This document shows positions 40,401 to 51,795 of a DNA stretch of 64,000 nt, piece after piece; position 1 is the stretch's first letter, and each line of letters begins with the position of its first letter. The stretch is from Fistularia commersonii (Eukaryota > Chordata > Actinopteri > Syngnathiformes > Fistulariidae): positions 11,019,501 to 11,083,500 of the forward strand of contig JBBMNZ010000028.1 in the NCBI GenBank assembly GCA_037954325.1. The letters run 5' to 3'. Made by a program: the position numbers and the translations under genes. Below the pieces are notes generated by a model. That model searched no databases, was not told the origin of the DNA, and saw only the letters and a list, made by a program, of their open reading frames with translations.

Positions 40401-40837
40401 TCCAAAAAGTGAGGTTTGACACTAATGATAATTTCTTAATTAATTAAAGAAGCTGATATGTTCCCAGCAACACAGTGAGCACAGCTTGTAACACCATTAC
40501 TGCCCAAGACTTCTCAGCACTGCTGCTCTAACAGTTACAACATTACTGCTAATTTCATTGACCTATTGCTTTAAATCAGGTCAAGGAGTCAATTCAGGCT
40601 TGGCCAGCTGTGGGGCTTGTAACGCACTGGCAGTGACTTCCTTTTATGGTGCTGGCACCTGTTAAATTCTGCCCGCTCAGACAATTATGTGATTCTGTGT
40701 TCCACTTTGAATCATTTAACATCTTTGTCTTTCTGAAGCTTAAAATGTTTATTATTTAACAATTCTCCATGTCCGTGTAATGACTGCCATTTTCACCGTG
40801 ACAAAGCCTATCATTTATCCCTTAAGAAATTAAGGTA
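37412..40837. other. Gene-poor DNA, possible conserved non-coding element at 40440-40810
   Basis: CA-rich stretch at 38400-38440 and poly-T at 38193-38213. The stretch 40440-40810 is non-repetitive and reads like a conserved element. No coding exon is seen. Confidence 0.35.
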
Positions 40838-40928
40838 GTTAACGCTTCGGCCTCACAGCACGAAGGACGATTTGATCCTTTGTGTGTTAGTGTTCATGTT
40901 GGGTTTCCTCCGTGTTCTCTGATTTCTT
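40838..40928 (+). repeat. Fish SINE/L2-type repeat, left part (split by LINE tail)
   Basis: The sequence cgcttcggcctcacagcacg, gatttgatcc and gggtttcctccgtgttctct belongs to a widespread fish interspersed repeat. It stops at gatttctt (40921-40928) and resumes after 41330 as atttcttcccacggtcc. Confidence 0.7.
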
Positions 40929-41330
40929 ACATTACATTACATTGCATTTGGCAGACGCTTTTATCCAAAGCGACTTACAATAGAGGACATAGGGACTGCA
41001 AATACACTTGCAAATACACGATGCACAGGAAATATACAGAACAGTAAGCTTGGGTTAGTGAGTTGTTTTTTTTTTTGACAAAGACATACACAAACGTACA
41101 CACACACACTGCATAGCCTAACTTACTGCCTAACCTGATCTGGAGCATCAGCGCGGTAAAAAGTCCTGAAAGAGAACAGTTTTTACCTGTTTCTTGAAGG
41201 TTGAGATAGATAATGCTAGTCTTGTTGCTTCTGGAAGTTTGTTCCACCACTGAGGTAGTAGAACTGAGAACAGTTTTGCCTGAGATCGCTTAGAGCGAGC
41301 AAAAGGTACTGCTAGTAGGTTTGTATTAGA
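40929..41330 (-). mobile_element. L2-like LINE 3' end inserted in a SINE
   Basis: The minus strand encodes the C-terminus of a LINE protein: FARSKRSQAKLFSVLLPQWW, NKLPEATRLALSISTFKKQV, then KTVLFQDF. It is followed by the tail whose plus-strand form is acattacattacattgcat, then ttggcagacgcttttatccaaa and gcgacttacaa. This is the typical 3' end of L2-like LINEs in ray-finned fish. A 7-base direct repeat atttctt flanks it (40922-40928 and 41331-41337). It is 5' truncated. Confidence 0.8.
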
Positions 41331-41500
41331 ATTTCTTCCCACGGTCCAAAAACATGCAGAAGGTTAATTGAAAAAATTGCCCTGAATGAGTGTATATATG
41401 TGGCCCTGCGATTGACTGGCGACCAGTCCAGGGTGTACCGCGCCTCTCTCCCGGTATCGGCCAGGATAGGGTCCGGCATCCCCCACAACCCTGAATGCAA
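41331..41500 (+). repeat. Fish SINE/L2-type repeat, right part
   Basis: It continues the repeat broken at 40928: cacggtccaaaaacatgcag, aggttaattg, gcgattgactggcgaccagt, ccagggtgtacc and gccaggatagggtccggcat. With the inserted LINE tail removed, the two parts join smoothly across a single atttctt. Confidence 0.75.
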
Positions 41501-42301
41501 GATTAGTGTGAGAATATGGATGCATATATCGACATTTGATGGGATTTTAGATCATAATGGTTTGTTATTGGCTATTACATTCTGTTCTGAAAGAAATATA
41601 AAAACAAGCTAGAAATTGTTGAACTTTTCACTTTAAAGAGAAAACATTAAGATTGTGGAATGTATTCGTGGAATTAAGTGAAACGCTACATATAAAGCAC
41701 AACGTGGGGGTAAACGTTGTTTGAAAATTTCTTTGATTTGAGGATTTTAAAAGGCTCTGCAAACAACTTCATCTGACATGTTAACTTTAGTGTTCTCTTA
41801 GTATCTTCTACATGAAATGTGTTTTCGTATCTCAGGTTTCATTATACTAACTATAAAAATACAGATGTAGTATTTAATGAAAAAATTAATCCCTGTTTTT
41901 AGTGACCCTTTAAGCGAGAGTTCTAAGAAATGACCATTGGCCTCGGAGGCCTGGCTGACCGGAAACCCAAATGCCTCGTCTTGGAGGTATTTTGCCGTGA
42001 CTGACGTTGACTTTGCCAACATCTTAAAGAAGCATGGAGTTCAAAAAGATATTCAGAGACGATGCAAATATGAAAAGGTTGTTTATATATCTAGGCATTC
42101 AGAGACACTTTCTGTAAAATCAAATTGTAGTAAATGTTTTTTTTTTTCAATTCGTTTTCATTAATTTCATTTTCTTTTTGCCATTTTGTCGCCATTGTGT
42201 TGGTAATTCTGCCCCAAACCTTAGTTTATACATTTTCAAAGGTGGCTGTGAAATAACAAGATGTCATAAATGTTCAGAAATATCTCATTTGACAATATAC
42301 A

Positions 42302-42337
<36 letters not shown>

Positions 42338-44774
42338 TGTATATATATATACAATATACAGTATATATTGATCTTCATTGTCTCAGTATATTACCTTGCT
42401 CTACTTAAAGAAATGGCATTGTATTCAAAGTATGTCATTTTTTTAATCATTCCTCAAGAAACCTTCAGTCCTGACTGAAGTACCTTTTATATCAAGGTTA
42501 CTCTATTAACCCTTCAAGGTTCAGGCATCATGGAAATATTTTGGTCTTAAGAAAGCAGTGCATGACATTTAAGAGATGGATGCCTAATAGCAAGCCTTTT
42601 AAACCAGGAACTGAGCATTTTAATTCCATTCTGTCTGTGACATTCATGCTTTCTTTTGTCATTTGGATTTTGTTTTGCCCCGCAGCAACACAGCTATCAT
42701 TTTCAGGATGTCGCAGCAACCTCCATGCTTTTTTTTTTTTTTTTTTTCGCTTGCTGTTTGTGAACTGTGAATTCATCAGTTAACCCTTTATTTCTTTTTT
42801 TTCCTGGGAGACATACTTACACACAAGCTGTGTGTTGTTGTTCCTATACCACTGCGCAAAGAGACGGCTTGATGTTTCGCGTGTCTAGGGCTGATGTATC
42901 AAGGAGGTTCTTAGATAACATAATCCTCTGATCTAGTAATTTCACACGAACACGCACGCACAAACACACTGGGCTGTGCACGAGAATGCAGTCTGTTCCA
43001 CTAATGATTTTAAGAGTATAGATTCACAGAGAGCTCTCAAAAGGGGGGAATGGGAGAAGAGCTGGATCGAATTTGAAGAACTGAAGGACGAAAAGTCAAA
43101 TAGGATAAGCTGAGGAAAAGGACAGTGGTTTCGTGTTTCTTTTTTCTTTCTAACGTAGAAACTCCTTGCTACCAACACATCGCTTTCTCCTACCTTCTGT
43201 TGTTCTTGACAAGCATGTCTTTTTTTTCTGGTCTCCTTATCTCCACAGTGCGTAGAAGCACTTGTAAATGATTGAAAGAGAGGAGAGTGGACTGGCTAAT
43301 GAGATTCAGAGAGCTGAAAGTCTGCATTGTTACAAAGTGTGTGTCAGTGGGAGGCAGGAGAGGAACAATCTCATCCTCCCATTTTCTCTCTATTCACTTT
43401 CCCCTTGCCATTTTTTTTTTTTTTTTGTTCCTTCACTTTCTCGCCCTCACATCTCTGCCCTTCCCCCTGAGGCCTTAGAACTAAACTCAATTATAAACTG
43501 AGAACTTTTCCTTGGAATCTGACCCCGGCAATGATTCAGTAGTCGCTTAAGTTACATCAGGACTCAAAAAGTCACTGAGGGAGAGCTGATTAATAACCAG
43601 CTCTGTTTGTATGTGGTCTGATGGCCCGAGCCTGACATGGTGCCATCGTACCGTCGTGTATGTGAACTTAGACTTCACAGAGAAGTTGTTTGATTATGTC
43701 ACAGGCAGCCACACAGATGCAAGTGAAAAACATTTTTTTATCGTTGTACACAAAATTCCATCCCAAGAACACGTGTGTAGTCATTGTTTTACTTTGTGTT
43801 TTTTTTTTATTTTTTTTATTAACCAGTACAAATAGGAAAGAAAATCACAAGGAAGTGTTTTTTTGACAAACAATTCTTCTTTACGCTGACAGCAAAATGG
43901 ATATCATATTGGGAGACATCCGCTATATATGAAAACGGTGGCAAAATATGGGTGCAGACCTTGACCACTGATCTATCTACTCCGTTCTATGGGTTACGTT
44001 TTGACAACAGAAATAGAGAAACTGAAGCAAAAAGCCAAGACAGTGGAAGATTTCATCATACAAAGCTGCAGACCACAACACTGAGCTTCTCCCCTCTTGT
44101 TCTTTTTCCTTGTTATCTGGTCAAACCCATACAGGATCCCATCTTCATATAGGTCAATCTTTCTGTATGTATTATTTACTGTCGCAGGGGTGCTCTTATT
44201 GTATACTTTTTGCGATATGTGTTGCTTATCTCACAGTGGGAGTCGAAGGAGCATGTTGATCATATCAGTACATTGTGTGAGATATGATCAGTTTGTGTCC
44301 TAGACAGCATTAAGACAGGGATTGTGAAAAAGCTATTCCCTTTTTTTTCAACAAATTCCAATGAAAATTTAAATATTATCAACACAATTCTCTAAAGAAA
44401 TATAGGTGATGAAAGGCTTTTTTGTTATTAGGAGATATCCAGTGTTTTGCAAGTGGACATCCTCCTGGAGGGGTCATGGAGTGGAAATAATTTGGAATTT
44501 GAGGTTATTGTTAATATAATATTTAGGCCGTTATTACAAATTGTTGAAATGATTAAAGTTTAACTGATTTATTTTATCTATATACATGAAAATTATATAC
44601 ATACAGTATAAAGTAAATTGACTAAACTACCACCCGTCCAGCTTCGGATTCAAATGTCAAAGTCAGAGACGGATATTTAACTTTTTATGAACTCTGCCTG
44701 TCAGCGAGGAAATTGTCATTTAAGATGGCTGAGGTTTGGCAGCTAACTCTCAATGACTTGAGCCGCTTTATTGC
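41501..44774. other. Gene-poor DNA
   Basis: Holds the TA tract at 42.3 kb and poly-T runs at 42.73 and 43.41 kb. No gene recognised. Confidence 0.5.
42299..42368. repeat. (TA)n tract with acagtata/tactgtat borders
   Basis: The sequence caatatacagtatatata occurs at both ends as an imperfect direct repeat, with atatactgtat between, so the block can also fold back on itself. Confidence 0.93.
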
Positions 44775-44811
44775 AAAGTGAAGTCCTTTAAAGTTTAAAG
44801 GACTTCACTTT
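44775..44811. repeat. Perfect palindrome A (18-base arms, 1-base centre)
   Basis: Left arm aaagtgaagtcctttaaa (44775-44792), centre g at 44793, right arm tttaaaggacttcacttt (44794-44811). No mismatch. The centre tttaaagtttaaa is identical to that of palindrome B, nine bases downstream. Confidence 0.97.
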
Positions 44812-44820
44812 ACCTCAACT

Positions 44821-44863
44821 AAGGTTTGATTGTTGTTTAAAGTTTAAACAACAATCAAACCTT
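44821..44863. repeat. Perfect palindrome B (21-base arms, 1-base centre)
   Basis: Arms 44821-44841 and 44843-44863 around g at 44842. The left arm starts aaggtttgattg and ends tttaaa; the right arm starts tttaaa and ends caatcaaacctt. No mismatch. A 9-base spacer (44812-44820, acctcaact) separates it from palindrome A. Confidence 0.97.
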
Positions 44864-47800
44864 TGTTGATTTACTCTTAGATTTTAAATGTCATACATAA
44901 TAACTTTAAGAGCCTTTTTTTCCCCCTAAAAGTCTTGTTTTAGTGTAGATTAACCTGTTTTATATCCAACATGGTTCAGTGGTTTCTGGGAAAAACAGCA
45001 CACAGCAATATGACAGCACCCTCAGTGAGCAATAGGGTGGCATTGCAAAAAAACATTTTAAACCAGTTTTAAGGTTACGGCATGGATAAAACCTACTGTA
45101 AAGAAAGCCCGATTTATAATGATATATACTGTAGATTATTATTAACATGTTCCTTCTCCACAAGACATTTTAGACAATTGAGTGTTCAGGTTATATTACA
45201 GCAGTAGTAACCATTCAGTAAGTGTCCAGGTTCAATTCCAGTGGCCCACTTGGGCTTCCTGTGTTGTATTTGCATATTCTCTGCATGCCTGCAGAACACA
45301 CGTGGTGCAATTAACATGTGTGTTATGAACATGTGAGCTTGTTAGAATCGATTATGCGTCCAGCCTGAATATTGCTGATTGTAGATCTCTCACTAAAAGC
45401 TCAAATGTCAATACTTAGGGGTTTATTAAGCAGCCTAACTTGCATTGTACCCAACATTCTCTCTCTCTTGCTCTCTATCACTCATACTGTGCTAATACAC
45501 AGTCAGTCAATACTGAAGTATATTTGAATATCTTAAAGGCTAAAGCTGTTATTGTTTTTTTCTTTTCGCTCTTTGAATCTCAAACATGTTTTTTAATCCA
45601 AAGAGTGAGTCAGGTTAGGGAACCTATCATGAAATGAAAAGCAGGATTTTAGTTTATTGTAAGAGGCTGTGATATGAAGCAATATTTGACATGATTTAGG
45701 AAAATAGTATAAAAGATGGATTCTTTGAGTGATATCACAAACTCTCTAATTCTCTCTATATATTCTTTTGGTCATTTTAATGTTGTATTAGGCTGTTACC
45801 CTTCACTGCCCTATTTTAAATTTACGGTTACTGTGTAACAAATGCATCCAGGCATTTCTACACAAATGTGTTTTTTTCATAAATAGATACAAAAGACTAC
45901 TTAAGGTCATGGGCATTTTACCATCCAATTGTGTCTAATATGTTTTGAATATGGACTTAAGGAGTTATATTCAAGCAAATGGCTTCCTGTTTTTTTTTTT
46001 TTTTTTTTTTTTTACGACTTGTTAGTTTATTTGCCCTTGCTCTCACAGCCAAAAGGTACTGTGTATTGAAAAAGTTTTTTTGTCTTTTTTTGTCCCTCAA
46101 ACGTAAGGCTAATGGGTACCTAAGAAAGGGAGGAAGAGTTTCTCAAAGCGATCACCAGGGTTCCTACAGACATGAATACTGCACTATCTAACTCAATAAA
46201 ACCCAGTAGATATTATTAGAAATTAGATGTTATAGCCTTTTGTGCTCATAAGAGAAGGTTGAATTTTCATAGCATCATCTGTGTCATTGCTGATTTAATA
46301 GTATTTACATTTCGTCACCCTGAAGACTTGCTGTCTCCTTCATTGATGTCATCAGAATTCTCCAAGTTGCCCTAAAGCAGCTGTGAATTCATTGTTTTTA
46401 CAGCTTCACAGTGGCAAATGTCAACTTAGTCTGATCAGCTGTTCGAGCTTTAATAGTTATAATAATTATTTCTTTTTTTTTTTATGTATATTAACCCAAG
46501 CCCAGCACATCATGCACACACACAAACCACACACACACACACACACATATTTTATTCAACTTCAAGGAAAGAAAATCAAGTCGAGTTGCCATAATAAGAT
46601 TTTGACAAGAGAATTCAGTTTTGATAACATCAAGCCCGGCCAATTGCTTGCTTCAGTTTGTTAGTGAAATTCATTTTTTTTGGGGCACTGACAGGTTGAG
46701 ATAATGTCCAACAAGATTATATAAATGACCCGTGTACATGTTTATTTTTCACCCCCTATCTGTGCATGTGTCATAGAGGTTTTGTAATCTTTGCAGAGGA
46801 AGTCAAACTAATGTTTGTGGGATTGACAGGTTTAGATGGAGGATCTGCTGACTCCACAGATTTTCCTGTGCTCAGTTAAATGAGATCGAGGTATTTAAAA
46901 TAGACACCTGTGCATGTTCATGTGTATATTTGAGCTGCCTTTTGCCAGTAAAGATGATTAAAATCATTGAAAAATTAAGAATAATTTCTTTTTTGCCCAT
47001 CTGATCCCCAAGTTATGTGTATCTCTTACTGAAATAATAACAGAAAAAACACCATAAGAAATTTTTGTTTGAGTTAAAATACCCACAAACAGGGTACACT
47101 CCTTCGTGTTTTTGTTTTTTAAGATATGTATCGCTGAGTAAGCCTGAATGATTTAAAATTCTGAATTTTGTTGATTTAATCCGTTAATGCTAAAGCTTTT
47201 ACTGACATAGGGATATATATAGTATTACATGAGTATTTATTAGATGTGTATTTACTTCTATAATTTTAATGATTATCACCATATCATGTTTAAACTTAAC
47301 ATTTGATGCTGGTAGCTAATTACTTCCTGGCATAACAGCAGAGAAGAACATGTACTGAAATGTGACATTTTCTATGGTATGACTGTTCAAAGTGGGGTTC
47401 GTCAAAGGGCAGTTTATGATTCTATGACTTTGGTGGGAGCCCAAAAGGCAAAGCTCTCCCATATATTTTAATGAACTTGGCTTCCTGAATGATGGGCAAC
47501 ATTTATTGGCTATACCAGAGATTTAAAGTAAATCAATTTTTCCATTTTTTCTCAGTGAGTGCGACCCTCTATCCCATGTGCTCAAACACAGATGAGTGAT
47601 TGTAGGATCTGTCAGGACTCAGAGGTTTGAGAGATCGATGAGAAGTGATTTAACATATGGCTTCATCACTGAGAGTAGTGAAATTACCTTTCGTGTTGTA
47701 TCCATGCTGACCAACTTCAAAGTCTTTGTTTATCTTTGAGGAATATGTAGTTTCCAAAGCAAACACGTCTTAATAAATGCTACATTATGCAGAGCCTATC

Positions 47801-48015
47801 CCTTGAAAGCATTTTTTCTGCATAGATTGCTTTGATACATGTAGAATGTTGCTTTGAAGCTTAACACTCTTGCTGTCCCTCAATCCCTGCAGCCCATCTT
47901 ACTTTCTTTCTTTCCCTAATCTTTTCTTTTTCTTTCCACTGTTCATTTATTTACTGTCTTCTCTGTTGTTTACCCCCTCCCGCTAAATCTGCCCTCTCTC
48001 CCTTTTTTTCTTCAG
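44864..48015 (+). other. Presumed intron 1 sequence before the galactosyltransferase exon
   Basis: No exon or known repeat except T runs (45991-46013) and a CA tract (46527-46546). The last 140 bases are pyrimidine-rich (tttctttctttccctaatct and onwards) and end in the acceptor at 48015. How far intron 1 extends leftwards is unknown because exon 1 was not found. Confidence 0.55.
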
Positions 48016-48134
48016 TGGGCCGTTTGTTGATCGAGTTCAGCTCCCAAATGACGATGGAACGAGTGCAGAAAGAAAACCCTAATGTGACTGAGGGAGGTCG
48101 CTACTCGCCCCCTGACTGTCGGGCACGATGGAAG
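48016..48134 (+). CDS. b4galt2: beta-1,4-galactosyltransferase exon (B4GALT2-like), stem/catalytic boundary
   Basis: The exon follows a long pyrimidine tract ending TTTTTTTCTTCAG and ends AAG before a GT donor (gtctgt, a weak match to consensus). It begins with the last two bases of a codon (xTG, so V, L or M), then 39 full codons starting GRLLIEFSSQMTMERVQ and ending CRARWK. The GGRYSPPDC block is the signature of the beta-4-galactosyltransferase family. These type II Golgi enzymes transfer galactose from UDP-Gal to N-acetylglucosamine. The Cys in PPDC matches a conserved family cysteine that forms a disulfide in B4GALT1. An NVT sequon is present. The wording GRLLIEF, ERVQ.ENP and YSPPDC looks closer to B4GALT2 than B4GALT1, from memory of the family; the family is firm, the paralogue less so. 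The reading frame continues exactly into the exon at 51639. The start codon and membrane anchor must lie upstream and were not found. Confidence 0.9.
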
Positions 48135-51100
48135 GTCTGTCTGATATAGTCACCTATTTTAGATTTTCTTTTCCAAAATTGTATACCATTTCCAGCTATT
48201 TTAAATATTTAATAATTTCACTCAATGCAGTTATCAGCATGGTTGTTAAGCGCTGTTGGAGAGCCAAAGAATGACATCACTCATTAGGTTGTAAATAGAT
48301 TTGATGTATACATAACTATAAAAGTGAAACTACTTTAAAGAACTGAGGAGAAAACTATTTAAAGGTGTATATTTTCATCTTTTTTCTGGTGCTTTGATAG
48401 ATTTTGAAAAACTTTGCACAATTTAAGTCTTTCAGCTTTTATCCTAATGACGTCATATCTTCCCCCATGCGTGATCAAGCAAATACCATTGGGGATAGGA
48501 AGACTGGACAAAAAAAAATTACATTTGAATATTTTGATATACCTTTAAATTTTTGGATTTCAATATATGCACATCCATCCATCCGTCCATCCATGTTCCC
48601 AACGCTTATCCGAAATTGGGTCGCAGGGAGCAGAGAGGCCCAGACATCCTGCTCCCCACCCACATGGTCCAGGTCTTCTGGGGGGACCCCAAGGCGTTCC
48701 CAGGCCAGCCTAGAGACATAGTCTCTCCGGTGTGTCCTGGGTCTTTCCCGTGGTCTCCTCCCAGATGGACATGCCCTGAATACCTCCCTGAGGAGGTGTC
48801 CAGGAGGCATCCTGACCAGATGCCAGAGCCACCTCATCTGACTCCTCTCAATGCGGCAGAGCAGCGACTCTATTCTGAGCCCCTCCCAGAGTGCCGAACT
48901 CCTCACCCTTTTTCTAATGGAGAGTCCGGCCACCTTGCGGAGAAAACTCATTTCAGCCGTTCATGTACCCGCGATCTTGTTCTTTCGGTCACCGGTAAAT
49001 TGTGAGCTTCACCCTCTGGCTCAGCTCCCTCTTCATCACTACAGACTGGTACAGTCACCACTGCAGAAGATGCAGCGATCCGCCTGTCAATCTCCTTCTC
49101 CATGCTTCCTTCTCTCGTGAACAAAACCTCAAGATACTTGAACTCCTCCACTTGGGGCAGGACCTCTTCCCCGACCCGGAGTGGGCACTCTACCTGTTTC
49201 TGGTTGAGCACCACCAATTTGGAGGTGCTGATCCTCATTCCAGCCTCTTCATATTTGGCTGCGAACCGCTCCAGAGAGAGCTTGAGATCATGGATGAAGC
49301 CAACAGAACCACATCATTTACAAAAAGCAGCAAGTTGATCCTGTGGTCACCAAACCATATCCCCTCAATGCCCTGGCTGTGCCTAGATACTCTGTCCATT
49401 AAAGATATGAACAGAATCTGTGACAAAGGGCAGCCCTGGTGGAGTTCAACTGCAGAACTCAAATCTGACTCATAACCATCAATGTGGACCAAGCTCTGCC
49501 AAGTCATGCAGAGACTGAACAGCCCATTTAACTGCATTCAGTACCCCATATTCTTGGAGAACCCCCCTCAGGATTGCCCACGGGACATGGTCGAATGCCT
49601 TCTCCAGATCCACAAAACACATGTAGGCTTGTTGGGTAAACACCCATGGCCCCTCGAGGACCCTGCTGAGGGTATAGAGCTGGTCCACTGTTCCACAACC
49701 AGGGCCAAAACCACACTGCTCCTCCTGGACCCAGCGGACCATCCTCTCCAGCACCACTGAATTGACCTTACCAGGGAGGCTGAGGAGTTTGATCCCCTGT
49801 AGTTGGAGCACACCCTCTGATCCCCCTTTTTAAAAAGGGAGATCACCACCCCAGTCTGCTAGTTCAGCTGCACCATCCCCGATGTTCACACAATGCTGCG
49901 GAGGGGAGTCAGACAGGAAAGCCCAACAACATCCAGAGCCTTGAGGAATCCAGGGTAGCCCTCGTTCTCGCTGAATTCCTCCCACGCCCGAGTTTTTGCC
50001 TTGATGGCCACCGAAGCCGCATATCGCTTGGTCTACCGGTACCTCCAGAGCCCGCCCCACTAGCCAGAAAGGCCCATACTCCTCATCCCTCACCCCTGGG
50101 GTCCATCAACAGGTTTGAGATTTGCCGCCCCAACAGGTGCTGACCGCCTTACGGCCGCAGCTCCAGTCTGCAACCTCGACAATGGAAGCACTGAGCATGG
50201 CCCATTCGGACTCAATGTCCCTCGCATCCCTCGAAATGCGGTTGTAGCTCTGCCAGAGTTGGGAGTTGAAACTCATGCCAGACATTCACAGCAGGTCTGA
50301 CCGGCATCCTCCCACACCATTGGAGCCAGCTCACCACCAGGCGGTGATCACTGGACAGCGTCATCCCTCTCTTCATCCGAGTGTCAAGGGCATGCGGCCG
50401 CAAGTCCGACAATACGACCACCAGGTCAATCAAAGTACTGTGGCTAAAGGTGTGTTGGTGCCAAGTGCACATATGGACAGCTTTAGCCTAAACATGATGT
50501 TTGTTATGGACAATCCACGATGAGCACAGAAGTCCAACAACGAAACAATGCTTCCATTTCAATCCATTCCTCCCAATCACACCTGGCGCCTCTCACTGGG
50601 GGCAACTCCAGAGCTGGGTCCGACTATATCTAGTCGGAATCTCTCAGCCTTGCACCCCAGCTTGAGCTCCCCCCCTGCCAGAGATGTGACATTCCATGTT
50701 CTAAGAGCCAGCTTCTGCAACCAAGGATCAGACCGCCACGTTCACCCACTCCGGCTACCACCCAGTTACCGCCCAGCTCATGCTGCACCCTTGGCCTGTG
50801 GGTGGTGAGCCCAGTGGAAGAGGGATTCCTGTCATTCCCTTGGGCTGTGCCTGGCTAAGCCCCATGGGTAAAGACCTGGATACTAGGTGCTTGCCACTGA
50901 ACCCCATCCTCAGGCCTGGCTCCGCGGGGGGCCCCAGTGACTTGCGTCAAGGCAAGGGAAACTGGGTCCAATGATTGTCTTCTTCATGGGAGGTCTTCTG
51001 AGTCACAGTTCGTCTGGGTTCTCACCTGGGACCTGATTGCCTTGGCATACCCTTACAGGGGCATAAAGCCCCTGATAAGGTAGCTCCCAGGATCACTGGG

Positions 51101-51638
51101 ACACGCAAACCCTTCCACCACGATAAGTTGGCAGCGTACGGAGGGAATGGTGTACTTCATATTTCAGAAAATGGTTGTTTTCCAAACTGCAAAAATCAAT
51201 TTCATGGTGATCTTATTTATTTACACAATAAATGAAAGCTAAACCTCAATGGACCCCAAAAGCTGAGCGGAAATCACCCGTCATACAGATGAAGGATAAT
51301 TTGATGAGTTCTTTGCTAGAAAACTTCCTTATTTGTCAGAAAAAATCGGAGACCTCTTTATTTTCAGAGTTACATTAACAACAAAATATTGTACACGGAC
51401 AAAGCAGGTTCAGGGTGGGATTAAAAAAAATGATAAAAGGCTCATTTGAGTCTAATTACTCAAAAAGCTGCCATCAAATTTCAGATTGCATATTTTGGCT
51501 GTTTTTTGTGCCCCTTGTTTGTCTATTATCTGCAATGATTATGCAATTGAGTTGTTAACTTGAGTAAAGAAAATGCTCCATTGTGGTTTTTTGCTGAACG
51601 GAAGCAAATTACCAGCTGCAACCATCCCTCTTGTGCAG
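48135..51638 (+). other. Intron splitting the galactosyltransferase VAIIIPF block
   Basis: A phase 0 intron of 3,504 bases between Lys (AAG) and Val (GTT). The 5' junction reads AAG|GTctgt and the 3' junction reads cAG|GTt, so AGGT occurs at both boundaries. About 2.57 kb of the intron is a minus-strand LINE (48577-51145). The rest (48135-48576 and 51146-51638) has no gene I recognise. In mammals I recall exon 2 of B4GALT1 as 236 bp; the two exons here sum to 2+117+117 = 236, so this intron lies inside the equivalent of that exon. Confidence 0.85.
48577..51145 (-). mobile_element. Non-LTR retrotransposon (LINE), near full-length in the coding part but decayed
   Basis: Read on the minus strand from about 51145 to 48577. 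The reverse transcriptase segment lies at about 49240-49850: LFKKGDQRVCSNYRG, EEQCGFGPGCGT, CFVDLEKAFDHVP and ELHQGCPLS are clear RT blocks. A C-terminal segment follows (EVLPQVEEFKYLEVLFT near 49150, then SFLRKVAGLSIRKRVRSS and RRPRERPRTHRRDYVSRLAW near 48700-48950). The frame shifts several times, and the catalytic FADD box reads FVND, so this copy cannot be active. The 3' end lies at 48577 with GGAT-type tetranucleotides (catccatccgtccatcc on the plus strand). The region 50900-51145 is a GC-richer 5' untranslated part, a second copy of which lies at 27813-28055. This is a jockey/Rex/L2-type LINE common in fish; I cannot fix the clade by eye. Confidence 0.85.
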
Positions 51639-51755
51639 GTTGCAATCATCATCCCATTCCGTCACAGAGAAAACCACCTAAAATACTGGCTCCATTACCT
51701 CCACCCCATCCTTAGACGCCAGAGGATTGACTATGGCATCTATATTATCAACCAG
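51639..51755 (+). CDS. b4galt2: beta-1,4-galactosyltransferase exon (B4GALT2-like), start of catalytic domain
   Basis: Exactly 39 codons lie between a good acceptor (ccatccctcttgtgcag) and a good donor (CAG|gtatgc). The product starts VAIIIPFRHRENHLKYW and ends DYGIYIINQ. PFRHR is the family motif (PFRNR in B4GALT1) that contacts the UDP part of the donor sugar. HYLHPILRRQR is typical of B4GALT2-type enzymes. The frame is phase 0 at both ends and joins the exon ending at 48134 with no extra or missing codon. The next expected block (FNRAKLLNVG-type, DVD metal-binding motif) is not found in the remaining 12 kb, so the following intron runs past the window end. Purifying selection is suggested because a perfectly open, family-like frame sits between introns full of decayed repeats. 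Confidence 0.93.
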
Positions 51756-51764
51756 GTATGCCAC

Positions 51765-51795
<31 letters not shown>

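Noticed and set aside
44775..44863. Rho-independent terminator reading of the palindromes
   Set aside because: This is eukaryotic DNA, the stems are AT-rich with a single-base centre, and no T-run follows; the term does not apply.
48553..49475. Plus-strand frames of 150 and 157 codons
   Set aside because: Shadows of the minus-strand LINE inside the galactosyltransferase intron.
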